Shown here piece after piece: positions 18,147-25,995 of a DNA stretch of 64,000 nt. The stretch is from Martelella limonii (GTDB lineage: Bacteria; Pseudomonadota; Alphaproteobacteria; Rhizobiales; Rhizobiaceae): positions 372,001-436,000 of the forward strand of contig NZ_JABUOU010000002.1 in NCBI RefSeq assembly GCF_013344475.1, given 5' to 3'. Under the pieces are notes generated by a model. The model saw only the letters and a list, made by a program, of their open reading frames with translations, was not told where the DNA came from and did no database searches. Position 1 is the first letter of the stretch. The number at the start of each line of letters is the position of its first letter. A program made the position numbers and the translations under genes.

Positions 18147-18755
18147 ATGTTCTACACCACCGAGTCCAATGCTCACGGGCTGCCGCATGATCCGTTCAAG
18201 GCGATCGTCAGCCCCCGGCCGATCGGCTGGATCGGGTCCAAAAGCAGGGACGGGGCGCTGAATCTTGCGCCCTATTCGTTTTTCAACGCGGTCTCTTCAG
18301 ACCCGCCGGTTGTCATGTTCTCGTCTGATACCGTCAAGGACAGCTTCACCAATATCGTCGAGACCGGCGTCTTCACCGCCAATCTGGTCAGCCGCGACCT
18401 CGTGGAGAAGATGAACGTCACTTCCGCGCCCCTTGCCCGCGGCGAGAGCGAGTTCGAAGCCGCGGGCCTGACGGCGCTTGCCGGCCGCCTCGTCGATGCG
18501 CCTTATGTGGCGGAAGCCTATGCGGTGCTGGAATGCCGCCTGACGACGACCATGGCCGCGCCGACGCTCGAAGGTTTCGACAGCCCGAACCGGATGGTTT
18601 TCGGCCAGGTTGTGGGAATCCACATCCGGGATGAAGCGATCAGCGAGAACGGACTTCTGGATATGAAGAAGGTCCGCCCGGTCGCGCGTATGGGTTATAT
18701 GGATTACGCCGATGGCGGCGAGCCGTTCCAGCTGAAACGGCCGACAAGCCGCTGA
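18147..18755 (+). CDS. Flavin reductase-like FMN-binding split-barrel protein
   Basis: A 202-residue flavin-binding protein of the flavin reductase-like domain family. It shows the AIVSPRPIGWIGSKS and NLAPYSFFNAVSSDPP motifs that bind FMN, and the C-terminal GYMDYADGGEPFQLKRP. ATG 18147 is preferred over 18126 because AAGGGGA lies just upstream and the longer start would sit inside the nitroreductase. Together with that gene it may form a two-flavoprotein redox module; the substrate is unknown. Confidence 0.87.
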   Translation: MFYTTESNAHGLPHDPFKAIVSPRPIGWIGSKSRDGALNLAPYSFFNAVSSDPPVVMFSSDTVKDSFTNIVETGVFTANLVSRDLVEKMNVTSAPLARGESEFEAAGLTALAGRLVDAPYVAEAYAVLECRLTTTMAAPTLEGFDSPNRMVFGQVVGIHIRDEAISENGLLDMKKVRPVARMGYMDYADGGEPFQLKRPTSR

Positions 18756-18764
18756 GAAAAGCTT

Positions 18765-19439
18765 TCAGGCCGTGCCGAAGGCGGTCTTGATGATGCCGAT
18801 ATGTTCCGGGTTGCGGGCAAGCTTGCCAGCAAAGCCGGTGCGCGCGGCCGTGTCGCATGCGGTGCGGAAAGCGGCAGCGGCGCTCGCGGTGCCGGTGAAA
18901 TCGATTGCCGGAATGCCGAGATTGCGCGCGGCCAGCATGGTAGCGACGGCGCCGTGGCGCACGATGTCAGCGCCGCCCTGATCGCCCTCAAGCGGTTCGG
19001 CGTCGTAGCCGAGCGCAATCAGGCGGCCTGCCTTGTGGACGAAATGGCGGGCATTCAGAAGGCCGCCGCCATTGTCGCCGATCATGGCGATCAGCGCGAT
19101 CGCGTTTTCCTTAAGGCCCTGGCGCGCTTCGGCCACGCGCAGCAGTGTTTCCGCCATCTGGATGCGGGCAGCGCTTTCCACGCCGCGCAGGATAATGCCA
19201 TCCGGCGCGCATTTCGCGGCCTCGGAAAAATCTGCAATGTTATAGGCTTTCGAGATGGGTTCGCAGATCAGGAAGATCGGCAGCGACGGCATCAGGGTGC
19301 GCAGGCTTTCAACCCGGCCGGCGAGATCGGTCTCACCTGCGACCGAAAGACAGAGACAGTCAGGCCGGTTTTCGCTGGGTTCGAGGGGCAGGGCCTCATC
19401 GGATCCCATCAGCCAGACTTTCATGCGACGAATGTCCAT
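18765..19439 (-). CDS. HpcH/HpaI/CitE-like aldolase family protein, reduced
   Basis: A 224-residue protein that aligns by eye with CitE/HpcH TIM-barrel enzymes in its C-terminal half. These include LIAMIGDNGGGLLNAR (usually LIE near this point), ATMLAARNLGIPAIDF, and the highly conserved ending TGFAGKLARNPEHIGIIKTAF. The N-terminal half is short: the usual RALLFVPA opening is replaced and the active-site Arg and Glu pattern is weak, so catalysis is doubtful. ATG 19439 is favoured over GTG 19445 because GGAGG then stands 7 nt away. Confidence 0.68.
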   Translation of the reverse strand: MDIRRMKVWLMGSDEALPLEPSENRPDCLCLSVAGETDLAGRVESLRTLMPSLPIFLICEPISKAYNIADFSEAAKCAPDGIILRGVESAARIQMAETLLRVAEARQGLKENAIALIAMIGDNGGGLLNARHFVHKAGRLIALGYDAEPLEGDQGGADIVRHGAVATMLAARNLGIPAIDFTGTASAAAAFRTACDTAARTGFAGKLARNPEHIGIIKTAFGTA

Positions 19440-19483
19440 TCTCACGCCTCCAACCCGGGTCTCCTCGACGGGCTGAAGAATGA

Positions 19484-19514
19484 CAAAACGCCCGCCGGTT
19501 TCAAGCGGCGGGCG
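19484..19514 (-). terminator. Terminator of the FMN reductase gene
   Basis: Read on the minus strand, a 9-bp stem CGCCCGCCG / CGGCGGGCG with an 8-nt loop followed by TTTTG. It lies about 110 bp past the FMN reductase stop and before the CitE-like gene. Confidence 0.7.
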
Positions 19515-19624
19515 CGGGTATCCACTTCATTTATGTCGAATTTGCTTCGGCTGTATGAAGTTTTTGCGTTTTTTGACAATGCAGCCAGCGCCAGACCGGC
19601 AGAATGACGCTGCTGCATGACGAA

Positions 19625-20191
19625 TCAGCCTTGGTTGCGCATGCCGGCCAGCGGGCCGGTCCACTTGTAGAGCTCGTCGAGCATCGCCTTGGCGCCAGCG
19701 TTCATTTCTTCGACCGCCGTGAAGGTGCCGTTCTCGTCGATGAATTTCGGGAACAGCGGAACCGGCACGACCTGCGGAATGGCGTGAACATTGAGATTTC
19801 CGAGAAGGGTGCGCAGTTCCTGGGCTGCGCGCAGGCCGCCGGAAATGCCGCCATAGCTGACCACGCCTGCCGGCTTGTAGCCCCATTCGAGCGACAGGGC
19901 CTGAATGGCATTGATCAGCGCTGCGGTCGGGAAGTAGTCATATTCCGGCGTGACGAACACGAAGGCGTCGGCTGCCGAAACGCTGGCGCTCCACTTCTTC
20001 GTGTGCTCGTGCTCGTATTTCTGCATGCGCGGATGCGCCGGCTCATCGAGCAGGGGCAGGTTGAAATCGGCAAGATCGACGAGCTCGACTTCGAATTTGC
20101 CGTGTTCGCGGGCAACGCTTTCCACCCATTTTGCAATCTTCGGGCTGACGCGGCCGGGGCGGGTGCTGCCGATAATGATGTTGAGTTTCAC
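19625..20191 (-). CDS. NADPH-dependent FMN reductase
   Basis: A 188-residue flavodoxin-like reductase. The phosphate-binding loop IIGSTRPGRVSPKIAKW (residues 6-22) and the isoalloxazine segment VTPEYDYFPTAALINAI are family hallmarks, as is YGGISGGLRAAQELR. Related enzymes reduce quinones, azo dyes or chromate by two electrons. It is divergent from an HxlR regulator, with 174 bp between starts. That gap contains several inverted repeats, so it is the likely regulatory target. Confidence 0.9.
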   Translation of the reverse strand: MKLNIIIGSTRPGRVSPKIAKWVESVAREHGKFEVELVDLADFNLPLLDEPAHPRMQKYEHEHTKKWSASVSAADAFVFVTPEYDYFPTAALINAIQALSLEWGYKPAGVVSYGGISGGLRAAQELRTLLGNLNVHAIPQVVPVPLFPKFIDENGTFTAVEEMNAGAKAMLDELYKWTGPLAGMRNQG

Positions 20192-20282
20192 AATAAGTCT
20201 CCTTGCCGCCGTCTGCGGCGAACTGAAATGTCATGTCCCGTTTCCGGGTGTCATCGTCCTGGGAGGAATGCAACCATAGTTG

Positions 20283-20370
20283 GTCACAAAAAATGACTTG
20301 ATAAAAATAAGTGACTGCATACAGTCGTGCAAGAGCGCACATGATTTTGACCAGGTCACTTTGATATGAC
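20283..20370. promoter_or_regulatory. Inverted repeats between FMN reductase and HxlR genes
   Basis: Three short dyads lie in this AT-rich divergent promoter region. GTCA-N7-TGAC occurs at 20283-20297, GACTG-CATA-CAGTC at 20313-20326, and GTCA-N8-TGAC at 20355-20370, the last covering the HxlR start codon. HxlR proteins bind such dyads as dimers and often repress themselves and a divergent redox enzyme. Assignment as operators is inference. Confidence 0.4.
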
Positions 20371-20839
20371 TGCCACCGATAAAAAGCCCAGCGTGCAAGT
20401 GCGGGTAAAGCCCGAAAATTTGCCCGAGGCAAGGCTAGAACTGGCATCCGCAGTACGGGCGGAAACGCGCCCGGAAACCCGCCCGGAAACCCGCCATGTG
20501 CTGGAGCGGTGTCGTAATGTTGCACCGATCCTGCAGCGCGTCGGCGACAAATGGTCGATGCTGATCATCATCGTGCTGATCGACGGTCCCTGCCGCTTCA
20601 ATGCCCTGAAGCGCCGGATCGACGGGATCTCGCAGCAGATGCTGACGCGTGTGCTCAAGGCGCTGGAGCGCGACGGACTGATCAGCCGCACGACCTATCC
20701 GACGAACCCGCCGCAGGTTGAGTATGCGCTGACCGGACTTGGGCGTTCGCTGAGCGATCCGGTGCTTTATCTCGGGGATTGGGTGCGCGACAATATCGCG
20801 CATATCGAAGAGGCGCGCGCCGCTTACGACAGCAAGTAG
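20366..20839 (+). CDS. HxlR family transcriptional regulator
   Basis: A 157-residue winged-helix regulator. The HxlR core runs from CRNVAPILQRVGDKWSMLII through GPCRFNALKRRIDGISQQML to SRTTYPTNPPQVEYALTGLG. A cysteine stands just before the domain, at the position used as a thiol switch in YodB/HypR-like electrophile sensors. The first 50 residues are unusual: basic, with a three-fold ETRP repeat encoded by a 12-bp tandem repeat. It probably represses the divergent FMN reductase until quinone or thiol stress; this is inference from layout. Confidence 0.88.
   Translation: MTATDKKPSVQVRVKPENLPEARLELASAVRAETRPETRPETRHVLERCRNVAPILQRVGDKWSMLIIIVLIDGPCRFNALKRRIDGISQQMLTRVLKALERDGLISRTTYPTNPPQVEYALTGLGRSLSDPVLYLGDWVRDNIAHIEEARAAYDSK
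20461..20495 (+). repeat. 12-bp tandem repeat inside the HxlR gene
   Basis: Three consecutive copies (20461, 20473, 20485) of GGAAACSCGCCC, the last copy incomplete. They encode part of an in-frame ETRPETRPETR tract before the DNA-binding domain. A 12-bp unit keeps frame on slippage. Confidence 0.8.
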
Positions 20840-20881
20840 CGCGCCTCCGATGGGTTCCCCGGCAAGCCGGGGATCCGTGTC

Positions 20882-21592
20882 TTACTGATAGACGACGATC
20901 GGCGTCGGCAGGTTGTCGACTCGATTATAGAGGTCGATGACATCCTGGTTGATCATGCGGATGCAGCCCGACGAAACCGCCTTGCCGATCGATGTCCAGT
21001 CCGGGTTGCCGTGGACGCGATAAAGCGTGTCCTTGCCGTTTTCGAAAATATAGAGCGCGCGGGCGCCGAGCGGGTTCATCAGACCAGCTGGCATGCCGCC
21101 GTTCTTTTCCGAATATTCCTTGAGCTTCGGATCGCGTTCGATCATTTCGGCCGGCGGGAACCACTTCGGCCATTCCTGCTTCCACTTGATCACGCCATTG
21201 CCGCCCCAGGAGAAGCCAGCGCGGCCGATGCCTACGCCATAGCGCATCGCGGTGCCATCGGGTTCAACCAGATAGAGGAAGCGATTGGGTGTATCGACGA
21301 CAACGGTACCGGGCGCTTCGCCGGTCGGGTCGATCACGCGCTGACGATAGTATATCGGGTCGATCTGCTGATAGGGCACGGCCGGAATCATATAGCCGTT
21401 GTCTTCAACCGGGCCATACATGGCTTCGAGCTCGGCGACGGTATAGGGGCCGTCCTGTACAGGCGGTTTGGTCGGGGCAGGCGGCACGATCGGGGTGATA
21501 TCGCGCTGGCTAACGCAGCCGGCAAGCACAGCGGTGGTCGAAACGGCGCCGAGAAGAAATGTCCGGCGCGACATCGTTTTATCAACGAGCAT
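20882..21592 (-). CDS. L,D-transpeptidase, YkuD family
   Basis: A 236-residue periplasmic peptidoglycan cross-linking enzyme. The N-terminus MSRRTFLLGAVSTTAVLAGC combines a twin-arginine motif with a lipobox LAGC (Cys about residue 26), suggesting a Tat-exported lipoprotein. The catalytic YkuD signature reads YRVHGNPDWTSIG followed by SSGCIRM (nucleophile Cys about residue 216). It may form 3-3 cross-links or attach an outer-membrane protein to the wall. ATG 21592 has AGAGG 5 nt upstream. Confidence 0.92.
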   Translation of the reverse strand: MLVDKTMSRRTFLLGAVSTTAVLAGCVSQRDITPIVPPAPTKPPVQDGPYTVAELEAMYGPVEDNGYMIPAVPYQQIDPIYYRQRVIDPTGEAPGTVVVDTPNRFLYLVEPDGTAMRYGVGIGRAGFSWGGNGVIKWKQEWPKWFPPAEMIERDPKLKEYSEKNGGMPAGLMNPLGARALYIFENGKDTLYRVHGNPDWTSIGKAVSSGCIRMINQDVIDLYNRVDNLPTPIVVYQ

Positions 21593-21857
21593 TCAAGCCT
21601 CTTGAATTTGTAATGCGTCTATCAATTAGGGCTTTTATCCGACCGACCTTTCGGTTCATAGCGGCGCGTGTTCACAATCACGGGAACAGATCACTTGATT
21701 AGGCGAGTGTGGCGGAAAACACGCATTTCGCTGCAAAGCAGCACCAAACCGGTGAATGTCCTGAGCGGTTCATCCGCCGGGTTGTCCCATGAAAGCCCTG
21801 AAAGCTGCTTCTTTAAGACTGCGTTCTCAAAAGTGGGCTGCCTTTGTGCGTCGCCTT

Positions 21858-23531
21858 TTATTGCACCGCGCAGCCGGTGTCCTTGCCCAGATTGCAGATG
21901 GCCTTCAGAGCCTCGGTCCGCTCCGGCGACCAGTCCTCCGGTGGCGATACCGCCACCCAGGCGTCGATATAGTCGCGGGCAAGATAGTTGTGCCCGAAAC
22001 CACCCGGCAATGCCTTGGAAAGCGCCATGTCGAGTGCAAGCTGGAACTGCGTGACGACGGGGACGAACTTCAGATAGGGTGAGACGTCGGGCGCGGGCGG
22101 CTCGCGCATCCACTCCGGTTCGCGAAAGCTTGAATTCGGCTCGAAAAACACAATCGGATCAGATGCATATTGCAGAAAGTTGATCCTGATCCTGCCCCAG
22201 TCATCGCCCTCCTGCTCCGGCGTCCTGAACTGGGAGGAGAACCGTACGACGGCGTTGTCGTCGATCTCCGGCAGCACGTAGGGCGTACCGGCATTGCGGG
22301 CCGCAACCGTGTGGCGCCAGAGATAGGAGGGGAAGGGCGGACCGGCCCAGAGCGCGCCGGCGACGGGCACGTCCAGCATCTGGAAGACGTTGAAGGAATA
22401 CATCGACGACCAGGCGCCAAGGCTGATCCCATGCATGTAGAGTTCCGGCCTGCTGTCTTCCGGCAGGGTGCGCCAGTAGCGGTAGAATTCCTCGGTGGTG
22501 GCCGTGGCCTGCTCCAGACCCGTATCGGTTTCGAAGATCAGCGCCAGCGGCGATTGCAGGAAGGAGTACTGCACCGCGACCGTCGCGACGTCGCCATTGT
22601 GCATGTATTCGAACGTATCATGCGCGCCCGGATCGAGCCAGCCCGTGCCCGTCGGGCTTGCGATCATCAGATAGCGCCGGTCGAAGGCGCCGAGGCGTAT
22701 CATCTCCTCGAGTGCGATCTTTGCGCGCTCATGCGGGTCGTCGGCCTGGGACCTGCCGACATAGACCCTGATCGGGCGTTCGGCCTCCCGTCCGGTAAAG
22801 GTGCCAATATCTTCGGCCGAGGCGGCGCTGGTCACGAAGTTGCGGCCAGGCTGGCCCATCGCCTCCCAGCTGGCGAGCGAACCGGGACCGCCGGCAATCT
22901 GAGGATCGGTGGGGGCGGGCGGAGCCGTTTCGAACAGGTCCTGCGCTGTTTCATAACTCTGGTCGAGGAAATCGAAGATCGCCGGCACCACCCAGTCGCG
23001 GCTCGCAACGATGATGGCGAGGAGCACGGCGACAATACCGAGAAGGTTGGCCGCCCGCGGCGACATCACCCGGTAGAGCCAGAACCGGACGAGATCGAAA
23101 GCCTTCTGGAACGCCGCGCCGATCAGAAACAGGATGAAGAAGACGGCAATTCCGATCGCGACGATGCCGAGCACCGTGCCGCCTTCGAGCAGTTCCATAT
23201 CCACCCGCGAGCGCACCGAATTCTGCCAAGCGGTGAACATCGAAAGGCAGAAGATCACGAGTGCAAGCGCCATGACCACCAGCACAGCCTGGACCCCGAT
23301 GCGCAGGCGCCCGCGCGGTTCGGGGAATTGCAGGCTCTTCCAGAGCGTCACGAAAAACCGGCCGATCATGTAGCCGAGCGCCATCACAAGCCCCGCCAGC
23401 ACGCCCTGCAACGGCCAGGCGCGCGGGATCAGGGAAGGGGTGAGCGAAGCGGCGAAGAACGCCAATCCGAGCGCGAGGGCGAAAAAGCTGATATCAAACC
23501 AGCGCGCGGTTCCTGGCGTTTGCGTCTGCAT
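21858..23531 (-). CDS. Membrane-anchored alpha/beta hydrolase family protein
   Basis: A 557-residue protein with an N-terminal membrane domain and a C-terminal hydrolase domain. Hydrophobic segments occur near residues 12-30, 40-58, 72-92, 110-135 and 160-180, and LTPSLIPRAWPLQGVLAG is typical of the Alpha/beta_hydro_N family. The C-terminal domain has a nucleophile-like elbow GISLGAW (about residue 370) and PFPSYLW. It is the third gene of a minus-strand series (esterase-like, patatin-like, this one) and begins 16 bp after the patatin-like stop. Start ATG 23531 is chosen because the membrane domain follows at once. Substrate unknown. Confidence 0.8.
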   Translation of the reverse strand: MQTQTPGTARWFDISFFALALGLAFFAASLTPSLIPRAWPLQGVLAGLVMALGYMIGRFFVTLWKSLQFPEPRGRLRIGVQAVLVVMALALVIFCLSMFTAWQNSVRSRVDMELLEGGTVLGIVAIGIAVFFILFLIGAAFQKAFDLVRFWLYRVMSPRAANLLGIVAVLLAIIVASRDWVVPAIFDFLDQSYETAQDLFETAPPAPTDPQIAGGPGSLASWEAMGQPGRNFVTSAASAEDIGTFTGREAERPIRVYVGRSQADDPHERAKIALEEMIRLGAFDRRYLMIASPTGTGWLDPGAHDTFEYMHNGDVATVAVQYSFLQSPLALIFETDTGLEQATATTEEFYRYWRTLPEDSRPELYMHGISLGAWSSMYSFNVFQMLDVPVAGALWAGPPFPSYLWRHTVAARNAGTPYVLPEIDDNAVVRFSSQFRTPEQEGDDWGRIRINFLQYASDPIVFFEPNSSFREPEWMREPPAPDVSPYLKFVPVVTQFQLALDMALSKALPGGFGHNYLARDYIDAWVAVSPPEDWSPERTEALKAICNLGKDTGCAVQ

Positions 23532-23547
23532 TGCGGGCGACCCGTTC

Positions 23548-24531
23548 TTAATTGTTGTGCTCGACGAGCGTTTCGATCTGACGCTTGAAGGCGTCCTGTT
23601 CCTTGTCAACGCTTGCGAGAATGGCTTCGATGTTGAAGAAATCCAGCGGTTTATATCGACCTACATCAGGCGTTACCAAAAGATCAGGCGCTGCATTCTT
23701 CAGCTTTTCCACAACGATCGAATGTTCGGTGATCGAAAACGAGCCGGCCCAGGTCTCAAGCGAGCCCGGAATCGCGCCATCGTCCTCGATCGTGGAGCCG
23801 GTGACATCGATGCCGATGGTGAAATAGCGGTCGGCATCCAGAATGTCGAAGGGCGTAGGATTGACGAAGCCGCCGTCGATCAGAACCCTGCCATCCCGGC
23901 TGACGGGCGTCAGCAGCACCGGCAGGGCGGAAGAGGCGGCGATGGCGGAGAGCAGCGGGCCGTCGCGCATCACATGTTCGCTCTGCTGGTAGAAATCGGT
24001 CGCCACGATTGCAAACGGAATGCCGAGCTTGTCGAACGTCTCCGGCAATTCCTCCGGCATAAGCGCCTTGAACAGCACTTCAGGCTCGATCACGGCCGGG
24101 CGCATCAGGTTCAGCAGCGATCCCCAGGTGTCGCCGGTGTCGACCAGAAGGCGCTTGATCAGGGAGCGTCGATGGGTGAGGAGGTCGATGGCATATTCGC
24201 GGATCTCGGTGCCGCTCATGCCGCCTGCATACAGCCCGCCAATGATGGATCCCATCGAGGTGCCGGACATCTGCTTCGGACGAATGCCAAGGGAGTCGAG
24301 GCTCTGCAAATAGGGAATATGGGCATAGGCCTTGGCCGCTCCGCCGCCAAGCGCAAGGGCGAACTCGCCTGTTCCTTGCGGCCGGTCGATCCTCGTTTGC
24401 GGGTTGCTTTCCAGCGCTACACTCGGCATCTTGGAGGTCACGGTTCCGGGTCGGCTCTGCGCTTTGGCAAGCCCCGTGGCGCTTGCCAGGCCGATTGCCG
24501 AGGCGATCATGAAGTTGCGGCGCGAAGTCAT
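23548..24531 (-). CDS. Patatin-like phospholipase, Tat-exported
   Basis: A 327-residue acyl hydrolase with the Ser-Asp dyad of patatins. The nucleophile elbow GTSMGSIIGG (about residue 89) follows the oxyanion loop LGGGAAKAYAHIPYLQSL, and the catalytic Asp lies in LIDGGFVNPTP. The N-terminus MTSRRNFMIASAIGLASA is a twin-arginine signal peptide, so the enzyme folds in the cytosol and is exported. ATG 24531 has GGAG at 5 nt. It is followed 16 bp later by the membrane hydrolase gene. Probably releases fatty acids from phospholipids; substrate inferred. Confidence 0.9.
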   Translation of the reverse strand: MTSRRNFMIASAIGLASATGLAKAQSRPGTVTSKMPSVALESNPQTRIDRPQGTGEFALALGGGAAKAYAHIPYLQSLDSLGIRPKQMSGTSMGSIIGGLYAGGMSGTEIREYAIDLLTHRRSLIKRLLVDTGDTWGSLLNLMRPAVIEPEVLFKALMPEELPETFDKLGIPFAIVATDFYQQSEHVMRDGPLLSAIAASSALPVLLTPVSRDGRVLIDGGFVNPTPFDILDADRYFTIGIDVTGSTIEDDGAIPGSLETWAGSFSITEHSIVVEKLKNAAPDLLVTPDVGRYKPLDFFNIEAILASVDKEQDAFKRQIETLVEHNN

Positions 24532-24709
24532 TGTTTCTCCGAGTTTTTTCTTTTCGGGCACCATGACTATAATGAGCCGCAGAGGCCCCGGCAAGCGCGG
24601 CCTCCCTCCCATTTCGGCCAGTTTGCGAGAAAGTGCTTTAAGTATCTTGCGCGATACTTTTAAAGTGGCCTTTATCTAATTGTTTGTTAACCATAAAATT
24701 CACATCAAG

Positions 24710-24732
24710 AAGGGGCGCAGACTGCGCCCCTT
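24710..24732 (-). terminator. Terminator downstream of the esterase-like gene
   Basis: A perfect 10-bp stem AAGGGGCGCA / TGCGCCCCTT with a 3-nt loop, 12 bp past the stop codon of the esterase-like gene. The flanking T residues are sparse on both strands. It separates that gene from the patatin-like one. Confidence 0.7.
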
Positions 24733-24743
24733 TCCGTTTCCGG

Positions 24744-25895
24744 TCAGTGTTTGAGGACTGTCCCCTCTCCCGGCAGGGCTTCGATGGTGAAGGCCAGGAA
24801 CTGGGTCTTCTGGTCGGAATTGAAATTGTTGTCCGAAGCAAGCACCAGCATCGGTGAACCATCCTCCGCCTTGCCGAGCGTCATAGCCTCGATATTGTCG
24901 GGCGCGATCCCGATGGCGCCGAGATCGAGGATCATCGATTTGGCGACGGGGACCACCGGCTGGTCGGTTTCAGAAAGCGAAGGGATGTTGTGTACATCTG
25001 TCGCGCCGTCGAGATCGACCATGAAGATGCGGATCGTGAAGCCGCGATTTTCGGCAAAGCTGCGCTCTGCGGCCAGCAGGTGGGTATCATCAAGGGCCAG
25101 CATGTCGGAGAGGCCATTGTCGTTCCATTCGCCGCCATTGACCGGGGCGTGGGGAATCGGGTCGATCATGTAGACATATTGCGCCACTGGCTGGCCGCTC
25201 GCAGCGTCATAGCGCACCAAGCGAGTGGGGCTTGCTGTTGTGAGCGACGAGGCGGGGCCGTCCTGATAGAGCGCTGCCTCGTTGGCGACGATGATGTCGC
25301 CTGAGGGAAGGAGTGCGATGCTCTCGAAGGCATTGTTGTTGCGAATGCCCGTTGTTTGGTTTGCGCTCGGCGCGAAGCCCTCCGGGAGGCTGAATTCCCG
25401 CTCGAACGCACCATCATGCGAGGCGATCCGGATGAAGGGCGGGATCATGGCCTTGCCGTCACCCTCGCTTGCCCAGACCAGCCTGTCGCCGAGAATGCGG
25501 ATCTGTTCGGGATCGACGGATTTTTCCGCAAATGCCGTTCCATCCTGATCCTGCAACGTCACGGTGTCGAGCACCGCGACATCGGCGATGCCATCCTGAG
25601 ACGCGGTGATCGCGAGCGCGTAAAAGCGCGCCGGGGCCTTCTGCGAGCGGTCGTCGGAGATAGCGATGTACCGGCCGGTTCGCGCGTCGTAGTCGATCCC
25701 GGAAATGCCGCCGAATTCGACGCCGTCGATCATCGTTCCGGTGTCGATGGAATATTCGCCCGCAAAGGTCAGGCGAACGGGGCTGTCGCAATCATTGATC
25801 GGGCAATCGACAGCGATCATCCGGCCGCCGTCGGCCGCATTGGCGAAGGCGGCGAGCGCGAGGAAGAGCGCAGTGGTGGAGAGCAGGGATTTCAT
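24744..25895 (-). CDS. Esterase-like activity of phytase family protein
   Basis: A 383-residue exported protein of the Phytase-like (esterase-like activity of phytase) family, with a beta-propeller fold. The signal peptide is MKSLLSTTALFLALAAFANA. Family motifs are GGISGIDYDARTGRYIAISDDRS (about residues 62-84), NNAFESIALLPSGDIIVANE and NIEAMTLGK. Members are reported with weak phosphatase or esterase activity, but the natural role is unclear. It lies 100 bp downstream of parE on the same strand. Confidence 0.87.
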   Translation of the reverse strand: MKSLLSTTALFLALAAFANAADGGRMIAVDCPINDCDSPVRLTFAGEYSIDTGTMIDGVEFGGISGIDYDARTGRYIAISDDRSQKAPARFYALAITASQDGIADVAVLDTVTLQDQDGTAFAEKSVDPEQIRILGDRLVWASEGDGKAMIPPFIRIASHDGAFEREFSLPEGFAPSANQTTGIRNNNAFESIALLPSGDIIVANEAALYQDGPASSLTTASPTRLVRYDAASGQPVAQYVYMIDPIPHAPVNGGEWNDNGLSDMLALDDTHLLAAERSFAENRGFTIRIFMVDLDGATDVHNIPSLSETDQPVVPVAKSMILDLGAIGIAPDNIEAMTLGKAEDGSPMLVLASDNNFNSDQKTQFLAFTIEALPGEGTVLKH

Positions 25896-25995
25896 GGCAG
25901 CACCTCGTTTCAGACGGCGGATTTGACCGTCATCGAGCTACTGCCACGAGGGCTTATCAGGCGTGTGACATCCCGCGCCAGTTGGCGGACCGCCG

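Noticed and set aside
22170-23588. A 472-codon plus-strand open frame opposite the membrane hydrolase
   Set aside because: The minus-strand protein has membrane helices and a hydrolase elbow. The plus frame is rich in Arg, His and Asp with no hydrophobic core.
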